Shown: positions 9,265-19,635 of the stretch, in pieces | How the letters are laid out: each line of letters starts with the position of its first letter | How positions within the stretch are numbered: the stretch's first letter is position 1 | From: Cricetomys ansorgei | Lineage: Eukaryota > Chordata > Mammalia > Rodentia > Nesomyidae | Assembly: GCA_026225945.1 (NCBI GenBank) | Contig: JAMJFZ010001133.1 | Location: 9,196,501 to 9,260,500 of the forward strand | Direction of reading: 5' to 3' | DNA length: 64,000 bases | The notes under the pieces: model-generated | The model's input: the letters and a program-made list of their open reading frames with translations, nothing else | Told to the model about the DNA's origin: nothing | Database searches by the model: none | Program-made: the position numbers and the translations under genes

Positions 9265-11652
9265 CTCTGAGAAGAATTTTTATGAAATTTCCCCACAAGT
9301 GGAAATTCAGAAAATTTAGTAATCAGAGGTCAAAATTTGAAGCCCTCTCATTCCTGCATCTCTGAAAGGAACCGAGAAGAGTTAAATGGTTACAGCTCAG
9401 ACTGTAAAGAAATCGATAGTGGGACACACCCAAACTTTACAACAGTTAATATTTAATGAATTTATTAACCTAGAAAAAGAATGACTTATAAATTCAAATG
9501 TGTGCACATGTTGCAGAGGTACTAAGAGAACTTAGGAATGAAAGGATTGTGAGGGTCGCCAGTGGCCATTCTTCCCACATCGCCCTGTAGATGATGGACA
9601 GCATCATGCATGATGGAAAATACTTCTGCACTGGTGCAATGACTAAAGTTCCAAACCAAAGAAAGTACTTGGGATTCTGAAAGGGATGGGAAGGGCAGAA
9701 ACCAGGAAACACTTAAGTCAGAGCTGTAACTGGAGAAAGAAACGACTCAATGGTTGGCTAATCACTGGTAAACATGGTCATTGGGCATGCTGAAAATAAT
9801 CAATCCAGTACATATTTAGAATAAAAAGTAATAATCTGAGAAGTTCTAACTGGCTTACAAAGTCAAAACTGAAGAAGAAATACAACTTTTTGTCATAGTC
9901 TGTAAGCAATGGTACAGGCATGTGATGAACACTATTTCTATTTTAGTTTGATAAGCAATCATGGCACGGTTTTATTTTAAAATGTAAAGGGTTCCAAACA
10001 TTGCATCCTAACATTTTCTCCAAGACCAGTACCCCTAGCTGCTCCAAATGGTGCAGGAAAATGAAATTAGCCAATTCCTTGGAAAATCTATAGTGTTCAG
10101 CTTCAGAGCTTTGTTAATTCTCCTTCTCCTGGGGTTCCAAGGGAGGCCTGAGAGCAGAGCAGGAAGGAAGAGAGAAAGAGGAATTAACGAGCTTCCTAAT
10201 GTATTGCTACCCCTACATCTACCAAGGGAACTGGTTAATTTCACTTTGTACCTCCATTCGGATCAGCTCAAGTTTGAAGGCAGTGCCAATTAGATAGATG
10301 GAGAAGGGAGACAAAGGCAGCGGGGTGGGAAAGGGAAGGATGGATAGAATTTAAATCAGTAACCGCAGTCTGAAGTATTCCCCCACAATACCCAAGCATA
10401 AGTATTTCATCTTTTTTTTTAAAGAAAAATATAGCTAGGACATAATGTTTTAATTTTTGTTAGCTTCCTGTTACCTTTCCTTAAGATCTCGGTATATTTT
10501 CTAATGTAGCTGACTCACAGGGTTGGCAGTTGTCTGACCCGTATTTTTACTCATTCATACTCTTCACATCTGGATGGCATGAATGTCTCCACCCGCTTCT
10601 AACAAGTGTTGTAAAGCTGAAAACGAGAAATAGTGTACCTAGAGGGAAGCATTGCCTTGAGTGGTAGAAGAATGAAAGACATAAATTGGGGAAAAAAAGG
10701 GGAAGGGGTCGGCTGTGGAAGTAGATAGAAGGGAAGATTAAGAGCACAAAAGTTACCAAAGAACAAAGGCCAGAATACTTTCAGGAAAGGGCACTGATGC
10801 ACACATTCACTAGTGTCACTAATTATAGGTCAATCTTCGTGATGACTCCAGCACAGAAACCTTACTGAAACAAATGTAAGGGCTCTATGAAGTACTGGAT
10901 CTTCATTACCTTGGTTCTCTTTGATAGAACTTAGAAGATCATTTCTTATAATCACTTTTCACAAATTTGACTCAAGTCAGCCAGTATCATAAAAACCCGA
11001 GGATGTACAGAATATTGTTGACAACTATCACGGTAAAGTTTAGAAAGTACCACTTTGGTTCTGAACTATAAACAAAATCTAAGTCCATGGTTTTCCCGGT
11101 GGATTCCCCATGTGGCATTAGGAAAATTAATAGGTTGAAAGAGAAATTAAGAAATAAATAGCAATAGAAAAATGAGTGTAATGGGAACTGCTGGGCAAAA
11201 TTGTTGGGATAAAGGATGTAACTCCATTTCATAAACTAAGTGATTAACACAATACACATTCACTGTCAATTAAATGAAGGCTGCCATGAGGAAAAGCTAA
11301 ACACAGTCATGTCTAGGACTTAAAAGCAGAGTAAGAAGTCAGATCATCAATGAATCTTCAAATCAGTTTTATGTCAATACAACCTGTACAGAATTTCATA
11401 AAGCTAGATATTTGGGATTCTAATTTCAAATTTATTTGATCAGAGTCTCTGTGAATGGTGTCCAGAAAATTATTTCTGATTCACCAGGTATTTTTCATTA
11501 ATGATATTTTAAATGGGTTAAATCACTTGTCAGTATATTACAATGAGTGCAGAACGTTGAACCCTTGGTGTCCTGTATCTCCGTACAAATTCATATTTTG
11601 CCACTTTATCTATATGGTCAACCAGTGTCAAACTTAGGGATATGACATCATT
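9265..11652. other. Unannotated unique DNA
   Basis: No repeat or gene recognised over 2.4 kb. Overlapping short frames on both strands at 10035-10293 and a 72-codon minus frame at 9494-9712 were inspected and resemble no known family. Confidence 0.45.
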
Positions 11653-11683
11653 AATAATAATAATAACTAGTATTATTATTATT
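11653..11683. repeat. (AAT)n/(ATT)n hairpin
   Basis: Four aat units at 11653-11664, a seven-base loop aactagt, then four att units at 11672-11683, making a perfect 12-bp inverted repeat. Confidence 0.9.
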
Positions 11684-12129
11684 TATTATCATTTGATGCT
11701 TTAATTCTGAATCATTAATTCATTCTACTATTGTTTCCTAAACTCTGGGTTCTTTCTGGAAGACAACATGGAAACACACAATTCAAACACTTTCCACAGA
11801 CTCTTTCAGTTACTCTGTTACTGTTTTGTGTGCAATCATAGACCTGAATAAAGAACCCAGAGGTAGAAGCTTCCATATAAGCACACAAAAAGAGTATTAA
11901 ACCTATACATCCCTGTGAGCTTTTAAGCGAGAAAGAAGAGCAAGCATCAGATTTGCCTTCCTGTCTGAAAGAACTGGAAACAAGATTCTGAAGACACGGG
12001 GCAGCAAAGGGCAGTAATTCCTGCAAGGTAAGGGATGAGATAATTCCTGTAAAGCTGCAGCTCACTCCCTAAGGTGCTTCCAGGTCATCGTGGAGAGAGA
12101 AGACTCTGACAGCTAAAGAGGGGTCAGAT
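11684..12129. other. Unannotated unique DNA
   Basis: A 116-codon minus-strand frame (11715-12065) covers most of it. The predicted product is serine/cysteine-rich with no recognised domain, and I regard it as chance. Confidence 0.45.
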
Positions 12130-12285
12130 CTTCTCTGGCTACAGTGGAATTAACTTAGGAATCAACAACAGCTGAGTCCCCCTAAAAAAATCCCCAAATA
12201 TTTGGAAAGGAAATAATACTCTCTTAAATAAACCATAAGTCAGTGAAAATGTTCAGAATGAAACAAAGTGAAAATTTTGAGTTGC
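12130..12285 (+). repeat. L1 ORF2 fragment
   Basis: aggaatcaacaacagctgag, then ccccaaatatttggaaagga and aataatactctcttaaataa, match a well-known stretch of mammalian L1 ORF2 ('…aaattcacaaatatgtggaaattaaacaacacactcttaaac…'). Only about 150 bp survives, cut off by an LTR. Confidence 0.65.
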
Positions 12286-12298
12286 TCTGGCGCTCTTA

Positions 12299-12397
12299 AA
12301 TGTCTGGGTCTTAAGTGTCCTCCAAAGTTCATGTGTTAAAGATCTGGTTCCCCAATACAGCAGTGTTGAGCAGTAGGACCTTTTAAGGTGGTGAGAT
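12299..12397 (+). mobile_element. MaLR LTR 5' fragment (outer)
   Basis: Contains gtgtcctccaaagttcatgt, gttaaagatctggttcccca and aggaccttttaaggtggtga, the layout of the first 100 bp of ORR1/MLT1-type LTRs. It is interrupted at about 12398 by a second MaLR LTR. Confidence 0.65.
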
Positions 12398-12562
12398 TGT
12401 GGTGGTTTAAATGAAAATGGTCCCCATAGGACCACAGGAGTGACAGTATTGGAAGGTGTGGCCTTGTTGGAGTGGGTGTGGCCTTGTTGGAGGAGGTCAG
12501 TGTGTCACTAGGGGTGGGCTTTGGGGTTTCAAATGTTCAAGCTGCCAGGCCCAGTGTCACTC
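12398..12562 (+). mobile_element. MaLR LTR 5' part (inner, ORR1/MT-like)
   Basis: Starts tgtggtggtttaaatgaaaa with the expected LTR TG. It continues through tggtccccatagg, ggtgtggccttgttggag (partly duplicated) and gtcactaggggtgggctttg to caggcccagtgtcactcttt. It then runs into the pyrimidine tail of a minus-strand B1. The 3' half of the LTR was not recognised beyond the B1. Confidence 0.8.
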
Positions 12563-12640
12563 TTTCCTTTTGTTTTTTCTTTTCTTTTTTTTCTTTTTTC
12601 TTTCTCTCTCTCTCTCTCTTTTAACTAATTTTTCTTTCTA
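12563..12640. repeat. Polypyrimidine tract (B1 tail)
   Basis: T/C-only stretch ending in a ct run. It is the expanded A-rich tail of the adjoining minus-strand B1. Confidence 0.9.
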
Positions 12641-12774
12641 AACAGGGTTTCTCTGTTGTAAGTCTCGCTGTCCTGGAACTCACTCTGTAGACCAGACAGG
12701 CCTCAAATTCACAGCCATCTGCCTGCCTGGGCCTCCCGAGTGCTGGGATTAAAGGCATGTGGACCACTGCCTGA
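12641..12774 (-). repeat. B1 SINE
   Basis: On the plus strand: acagggtttctctgttgta, ctgtcctggaactcactctg, tagaccagacaggcctcaaa, gagtgctgggattaaaggca. This is nearly the full B1 in reverse, inserted into or at the end of a MaLR LTR. Confidence 0.95.
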
Positions 12775-13680
12775 CCTCTCACAATGCCATGGTTGACGTT
12801 AGCATAGCTCCTGTAACCGGTGCTCACTGTCATTGATCAACTTTGTAGTGGTCTCAGGCATGAAGCAAATACCTCTATGCAGCATTCCTCATCCTCTGAA
12901 TAGTTTGAGAGTCCCTCTCTTTATATCTGAGGTCAAAGGAAAGCACCTTCTTTTCACTCAAAACTCATTTATAAAGAACCACACAAATGGCTCCACAGCT
13001 CTTTTTTAGAACATAAATATAACTGGCATCTCTTTTATCAGGACCTCAGCTAAAACTGGAGCTGAAATAACCAACTGTCTGTCTGTCTGTTGTCTGTCTG
13101 CCTACCATCTGTCTTTACTTCAGTTTAGAGACTAGTCCAGCAGTAGTGCTGTAAAAGCAAATATATATCAACTATAACTTTAATTAGAAATTTCATATTC
13201 AAGAGATTAAAGTATTCTGTGTCCAAAGAAGTTCACGCCTTCTTTGCTGTCTCATCAGTATGGGCAAGCCAAATGGTCTCTAATACAAAAGTCATTTGGT
13301 ATTATTGGTTCATAAATATGCACTACAGTTATCAATGAATCTAGAAATCTAAAAGCCAAAGTCATCAAGTTATACACAAAACTGTAATTAGCCTATGGCC
13401 TAAGTATGATTTTTGTTAAATAAATAACAAAATCAATTAATATGTAAAATCAGTTAATTTAATGTCTATTGCCTAATTGGCTCACGGGTGAAATTCACAT
13501 GAGAATAAAATGGCCGAAAACAAATAAAAAAGAGGAAAATTGGACGAAATAATCTTAAAGAATAGGAATCATTTAAATATTTGACATATGCTTTAAGAAA
13601 TATTGAGTACATCTAGAATTTTTAAACATGAAGAGAAGCTATTTCATTACACATGATTCATTGAATATGATCTACATATT
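12775..13680. other. Unannotated DNA with a short (CTGT)n run
   Basis: Only a ctgt repeat at about 13076-13105 is clear. The remainder is AT-rich and unassigned. Confidence 0.5.
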
Positions 13681-13681
13681 G

Positions 13682-13716
<35 letters not shown>

Positions 13717-13732
13717 CATATATATATATATA
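13681..13732. repeat. Compound (CT)n(TA)n microsatellite
   Basis: A ct run changes to an at/ta tract with internal gtatatac palindromes, likely to extrude under supercoiling. Confidence 0.92.
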
Positions 13733-14536
13733 TGGAAATGATTAACAGCACACACCAAAAATAAACTGCTAGAATTAAATGACTGCATCTGCAGTCATTC
13801 AAGGCATGGACTTCCACTGACCATATACTTATAACATGCGTTACTGCCCACTCAGTAACTCTTGGTCCCACTGATATAACTCTCATCTGATTGGTGCTAA
13901 GAGCTGTAAGAACTCTACTTAAGAGAGAGGAATGAGAGCCCCTTTATCTTTTTAAACTCCTGCCAGATAACATCTTCTATTTTTCCTACCAACATAAAGC
14001 TGTATCAGATCTTATAGTAGAATTGCATATGTCCAACATAGAACATTGAACCTGAAAGTTATTTTTCACAATTAAAAAAGAGAGAGAAAAAAATAAAGCC
14101 AGAGTATTTTGATTCCATGAAGATCACTGTTTAAATTAATGTCATGGTTTAATTTGAAGAAATGTGTATTTAAGATCTGCCAGAAATAATACATTCAGTA
14201 CACATTTGCAATTCAACAGGAATCATAGATGTCCACTTCAAAGACTTCAAAACCTTAGGAGGTTTTACAAATGTCTTTTAGGGAGGTAACAATATTTATA
14301 AAAAGTATGAAGAGTATGTTTTTCCAGGAAACTCAGGTTCCGATTGTCCACAATGCTGATCTTAAATATTCTCTCTGTCCAAATCGCTCACTCTGTCTAC
14401 CAAAGTAGACGCCACACTCTGGCGATAGGGAAACGCTACAATCCCAGAGTCAGCAAGGGGCTAGTCAAACACAACTAAACAGAATAATGATTAAAATGGC
14501 AGTGACATAACTTTCTTTTAAAGGGGTTATATTAAC
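13733..14536. other. Unannotated AT-rich DNA
   Basis: No gene or repeat recognised. Confidence 0.45.
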
Positions 14537-15180
14537 ACATTTTTTATTTTTCTTTGAGAATTTCATACAATGTGTTTTGGAAAGCGAGGATGCTCAGCAC
14601 TAGATTAACAATGTCCCCACCAGGACAATGTATTTTGAACATATTCATTTCATTTCCCTGTCGATTCTTCATTTCCTACCATTACCACGCTTTTGACCTT
14701 CTCATCCCTTCCCATTCAAATCGAGATTTTTCCCATCCTTCTCCCTATCTCCTTCCCAACCTCCACTCTGTCTCCCCCTCCTCCCTCCTCCTTCCCCTCA
14801 ACCTTCCCTCCTTATTTTTCTTCCCCTATTAAGTCCGATCTGTGTTGCCCAGTTAATCAACCTTCTCGGATTCACATCATTAAAACTGACTCTCCCTCTC
14901 CCAGCAGCCATCAAAATGCCAGAATCTTCTAAGATGGTGATAAAATTTCCTGTCCACCTTTCCCAGCTCAATGCTGGAACTTTTTCTGGGTGGAGTTTGT
15001 TCAGGTCTTGTGCAGTTCATCTGCCCTGTTGTTCCTGGAACCCCTATTTCATTAATGTATTGGCCACCTCTGGTTCTTCCACTCTTCCTGCCCTCATCAC
15101 ACTGAAGATCATTGAGCCCTAGCAGAGAGGGCAGTAATAAGTGTCCCCTTAAGAACTGAGTGCCATACCGTCATTTATTC
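14537..15180 (-). mobile_element. L1 (Lx-type) 3' UTR end
   Basis: On the plus strand, ttctttgagaatttcataca marks the L1 3' terminus. A long C/T-rich block of the rodent L1 3'UTR follows (14700-14825), then aaaactgactctccctctcc cagcagccatcaa, gctcaatgctggaac and ttcaggtcttgtgcag, ending near ctcatcacactgaagatcat. These are hallmarks of the rodent-specific Lx 3' region. ORF2 is not reached, so it is a 5'-truncated insertion. Confidence 0.88.
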
Positions 15181-15403
15181 CCTTACTGTTAAATTGTCTG
15201 CCTGTATTGCTCCCCCTCATTTTCATTTTCCTTGTCTTCCCTTCCCTGCCAGCAAGAGCTCGTGTCTTCATCTCTCTGAGAGTAAAGGAAGGTCGGTATG
15301 AAACAGAAAATTGGGAACTGGAAGGGGCTTCCTTCCATCTTCACTTACTTCGCTTATTCATTTGTTTCTTCGACTAAATGGTTTTGTTTGTGTGCTGTTC
15401 TGT

Positions 15404-15480
15404 AATGCTGGGGATTGAATACAGGTCCTTGTGCATGCTAAACAGACCCTCCACAACTGAAGAACTCTCCCACTGTCCTC
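15404..15480 (-). repeat. ID-like tRNA-derived SINE segment
   Basis: gctggggattgaatacaggt, ccttgtgcatgctaaacaga and ccactgtcctc are the reverse of an ID/B4 head, retaining the A- and B-box region in degraded form. No B1-like half was seen, so ID or a B4 fragment are both possible. Confidence 0.6.
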
Positions 15481-15858
15481 AAAAAATACTTTTGTAACCA
15501 AGACAGACATCCTTGTTACTTAACTTCTTCTGGTTTATCCCAGCTTGCTGTGCACCAATATTACTTGAACATTTGTCAGTTTCCCTCTCTATGGTCACAT
15601 TTTCAGGAAGAAATCTTGGGTTATCATGAGTAGTACTGAACCACATGCACAGGACTCAATTTAATAGCTGTAGGATTTGGAACTGCCCAAATTATTCTTC
15701 TACAATTAAGGAAAAACAATACTCTGGAATCCAAGGGACTTTTCCGATGCCATTCATTGGAAAACACCAAATGAACCACTAAATTTTAGACCTTTATGTA
15801 GGATATGTCTAATTCAAATGTGACTCTTTGGCATTTCTATTGGAATATAATTGGTTTG

Positions 15859-15868
15859 CTCTGTGTGT

Positions 15869-15917
<49 letters not shown>
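15859..15917. repeat. (TG)n microsatellite
   Basis: About 58 bp of tg with one tc interruption. Z-DNA-prone. Confidence 0.97.
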
Positions 15918-15918
<1 letters not shown>

Positions 15919-16384
15919 AAGGTGTTAAGTTTTCCATGCTGACTTGGGAGGGGTTTTATTAGAAAGTGCGGTAGGGTGTGAGAGGGTCAGTGGCAAGAAT
16001 AGCCTCCCTTTTCTCTGACACTCCCAGTTCAAGACTCATCTTAAGGCGAGTGACAGGAATCGTGATGGCAGGGGAAAACTGGAGCGTTAGGTTTTAGACA
16101 CTGAATAAGGAGTTTCTTGGGATCTCGCAAGCATTCCCTTCAAATCCTTGAATACAGAAAATGAATAAATCATTTGTTTGCATCTTCTGAGACAAAAAAA
16201 TAAACACAAAACAGAAGTAAGAGGAAATCAACTACCATCCTGCTTAATTATATTTCGTTCCCAATTAGTTACACACTTATACAGCTTTTTTCTTTCTGTT
16301 GCTGAATGGTGCTATTCAATTGTTTTAAAGTCCTAACCAAAGGCATGCAAACACTGAGCCTTATCCTATTTGAAGCTCTGTCCC
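15918..16384. other. Unannotated unique DNA
   Basis: No gene or repeat recognised. Confidence 0.45.
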
Positions 16385-16600
16385 TGTGCCTGAGCTGGAA
16401 ACCTGGGCTTCATGGGTGATTCCACCAATTCTCTTTCTGGTTCTACCTCTTCTGCTCATTTCCAAGCCTCCAGCTCCATCTCAGAAAGAAGTGGAAATGG
16501 CTCAGTTTTTGGAGCTGAATGATATTTCCTCCCACCTGTTTTTGCAGATTCCCTGGAGTGTTTCTCTAAATATTCACCAACTGCAGTCAACCAACGCAAA
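16385..16600 (+). repeat. Possible L2 fragment
   Basis: gctggaaacctgggcttcat followed by tgattccaccaattctcttt echoes the L2 phrase 'aaaccttggagtcatccttgactcctctcttt'. Diverged and uncertain. Confidence 0.35.
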
Positions 16601-16859
16601 GCCACTTCCGTAGCAACCCCCACAACTAATTTGATTTTCTAGTGGGTTCTCTTTGCCTCTTTGAGCAGACCTGGTTAATACCTTTAGGAGCTGGCTTGTT
16701 GTCAGTTTCCTTCAGAGGGATTTAAGTTCCTAGAGTGATGAGGGTGTGTCTTTACTGATCCCTGGAGCAGGAACAGCTCATTTACCAGAGGCATACCTTC
16801 TACTACCAAGAAGGGACAACTCCAGTGCAATATCTCCGCCATCACATCTTCACACATCA

Positions 16860-17593
16860 AGATCATGGCCAATACATGTTCAAGACTATTCCTTAACTGC
16901 CTTTATTTTATACTGATATAAATGATCATTGAAAATACATGCTTCGATGGGTATCACCTGATGTTTTAAGACATGTATGCACTGCATGCTATTTGAATTG
17001 GATTATATGTCTTTATCTCCACAAATGTCTATAATTCATTTATGGGAACAATCTTTCTAGCTCTTTGGAAAACATGGTACATTCTTGATACTTCTCTGCT
17101 CAGTATCACACCAGGACATCTAGTCCTTCTAATTGTGACTTATTCCCACTCCGTAATCGACTTGTTCTCCCAGCTCCACACTCCACATGTTCTGGTAACC
17201 ACGAACCTACTCAATTTCTACAAGACTAACAGCTCTAGATTCTACACATGGGTGAGAGCATGCAGTGGTGTCTCTCTCTACTAGACTTACTTCATTCATC
17301 TAATGACCACCATTTCCATTCATGTTGTTACATGTGACAAGATTCCATCTGCCTGGCAGTTGAATAGAATTCTATTGCTGTATGTGCTACGTTTTACAAA
17401 CCGATTTGTCATTTGATGGATACTTAAGATTATTTACATTGTTTGGCTACTGTGAACAATACTGCCATAAACACAGAAGCGTGGGTTTCTCTGTGATATG
17501 CTAGTCTCATTTCCTATGGGTTGTAATTGCTGGATCATATGCTAGTTCTGTTTTTTAATGTAGGAAGGAATCAATACATTCTCACTTATACTA
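16860..17593 (-). mobile_element. L1 (L1M-type) 3' end, segment 1
   Basis: Plus-strand landmarks run in the reverse order expected for old L1: ctggtaaccacgaacctact, attctacacatgggtgagag, gttgttacatgtgacaagat, ttgaatagaattctattgct, tttgatggatacttaagatt, gctactgtgaacaatactgc and attgctggatcatatgctag. It is the 3' part of an L1 whose upstream ORF2 part continues on the far side of an inserted LTR. Confidence 0.88.
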
Positions 17594-17905
17594 AGCACTT
17601 TTCTCACTACTGTGACAAAATACCTTACAGAAGCAGATTAAATGCTAAAGGATCCATCGTTTCAACATCTCAGGTCATCATAGGGGAGAAGGCATGATAA
17701 CAACCATGACTTATTATGGCAGAGCAGCAGATGGAAAGTAGAATGTAACGAGATCCCACAGCAGTTATAATCTTCAAGGCTCACCCTAGTGACTCACCTA
17801 TGCCAGCTAGAGCCTCATATCCCATCCCAGGGTTGCCACAAACAACAACAACAGCACCTCTGACATGGACCCAGATGTCTGGCAGCACCCCATGTTAAAC
17901 TGATA
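17594..17905 (-). mobile_element. MaLR LTR (ORR1/MT-like) inserted in L1
   Basis: Reads in reverse from ctactgtgacaaaatacctt through catgacttattatggcagag to the end near agcaccccatg. The opening 'actgtgacaaaatacc' is the reverse of the usual 3' end of these LTRs. It divides the L1 at 16860-19300. Confidence 0.65.
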
Positions 17906-18786
17906 ACTTGAATCAAGAGTATATAAGGGCCCCTTGAAGCTTGTATTATTGATCTTTCTAGTAACAGTGTGATTTGGATTTTTGTTTCCCTTGTTATTAA
18001 TGAAGTGAGCGGTATTTTCTTTTGAGACGTGTCTAGTTAGTTCTTTTCAGTTTTGAGTTTTGCTATTAAGTTTTTGCAATTCTTTTTATATTCAATGAAT
18101 TAATTCCTTGAAAAAAATGTATAGGCTGGAAATGTTTTTTCAGATTCTATCAGTCATCCCTTCACTCGGACAACTCATTCCTTGGCTGTGTATCAACATT
18201 TTAGTTTGATGTCATCTTTCCTATCATGTTTTGTTTTGTTTCATTTTGTTTTGTTTCTTGTACATTTAGGATCTTGCTACCCCCAAACCCTTCACCATTT
18301 CTGTTTCCATGCAGCAATTTTCCTGTTTTCTTACAGTTATATCATGGAATATGGATTAATACTTAACTCTGTAATCCAGCTGAGATTACATTTTGGAAAT
18401 GGTGAAAATCAGAGTCTAGTTTCATTCTGAATTTCCTAAAAGACTCTCCTTCTTCTGATACATGCTTTTTACATTCTAGTGGGAATAAATTAGGTGCTGA
18501 CATGTGAATTTACTTCTAGACACTCTATTCTGTTTTATTGATTAATTCTGTGCCTGTGTTTTCTTATAATACTGTATTCTTTTGATGACTACAGCATCAA
18601 ACTATATCCTGAAATCAAGGAATATTCCTTTTGCTCAAAATTACACTGACAATCTGAGATTCTTGTGACTCAATACAATTTTTAGGAATTTTTCCTAGTT
18701 CTTAGAAGAATGTCACCAGCATTTTGACAGGGATGGCACTTAATCTGTATATCACTTTGAATAACATGGACATTTAAAATGTATTA
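17906..18786 (-). mobile_element. L1 ORF2/3' region, segment 2
   Basis: Minus-strand L1 ORF2 text: on the plus strand gtatttttcttttgaga-like and aagtttttgcaattctttt-type phrases, then tttttcctagttcttagaag, ttttgacagggatggcactt and atcactttgaataacatgga. These correspond to the conserved L1 passage 'ttttgatagggattgcattgaatctgtagattgctttgggtagtatgg'. Reading frames are destroyed. Confidence 0.82.
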
Positions 18787-18985
18787 AGTCTGGGGTAAGT
18801 GATATGATTCAGTGGGTAAAGATTCTGGCCACCATTCTTGACTTGGGTTTGATTCAAAGAACCCACATAGTAGAAAGAAAGAACAGAGTCCCATATGTTT
18901 TCCTTGACCTTTCTATATGTGTCATGGTATGTGCACATATGCATACAACACACATACATACAATAAATAAATCTAATTTAAAATT
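18787..18985 (+). repeat. B3-type SINE inserted in L1
   Basis: ctggggtaagtgatatgatt cagtgggtaaagattctggc matches the tRNA-like B2/B3 head. cccacatagtagaaagaaag, tgacctttctatatgtgtca and an acacacatacatacaataaa tail follow. About 200 bp, nearly full length. Confidence 0.82.
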
Positions 18986-19300
18986 TTACAAAACGTATTG
19001 AAACTTTTAATCCATGAACATGGGATGTCTTTTCACCTTTCATTTTCTTAGTGTCCTCTTCAATATCCCACATCCATGGTTTCCATTGTAGAGATCTTTT
19101 TTTAAAGATCTTCAGTAAAACTTATCCCTAGATGATATTTCCGTATCTGTTGTAAGTGAGGTTGCTTTCTTGATTTCAATTACAGATAATTTGGTATTGG
19201 TATATAAAAATGATGACTTGTGTTTGTTGGGTTTACATATTTGAATATGGTAAATGTATTAGTTTTAATAGCCTTTTACTAGAGTCTTTGGAGTTATATG
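18986..19300 (-). mobile_element. L1 ORF2, segment 3
   Basis: Continues the same L1: aatccatgaacatgggatgt cttttcacc, then tagtgtcctcttcaatatcc, attgtagagatcttttttta, cttatccctagatgatattt and gttgctttcttgatttcaat. These are classic L1 ORF2 sequences in reverse, directly following segment 2 once the B3 is removed. Confidence 0.9.
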
Positions 19301-19635
19301 TTTGCCATGGTTCAAATGTTCCCTGTTGTCTCCAAATGATGTTGTCTTCATATGATGAAGGTCTGCTCACCAGGGTGTTGCTATTATAGTAAAATATTTA
19401 GGAATCAGAGCCTAATGGGAGGTGTATAAGTTGTATGGGCTATGCCCTTGAAGAGAAAAGTTGAGGTTGTGTCTCTTCCTTTCTGTTTTTTATTTCTCTG
19501 CTATGATATACTAGTACAGGCCCGAAGAAACTGGTTTGAACAATAATGGACTAAAATTCCCAAAATAAGTTAACACAAGCCTTAATTCTCCAAAGTATTA
19601 GTTATAATAATAGGAAACTGACTATCACAGAGTGC
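19301..19635 (+). mobile_element. MaLR LTR
   Basis: ccatggttcaaatgttccct, ggtctgctcaccagggtgtt, gcctaatgggaggtgtataa, ccttgaagagaaaagttgag, ggactaaaattcccaaaata and an agttataataataggaaact end follow the layout of MaLR LTRs. It ends the L1 homology. Confidence 0.72.

Noticed and set aside
9494..9712. 72-codon minus-strand frame with hydrophobic stretch, followed by an AATAAA-like sequence
   Set aside because: I considered a small membrane-protein retrocopy but could not match it to any family, so it is not called.
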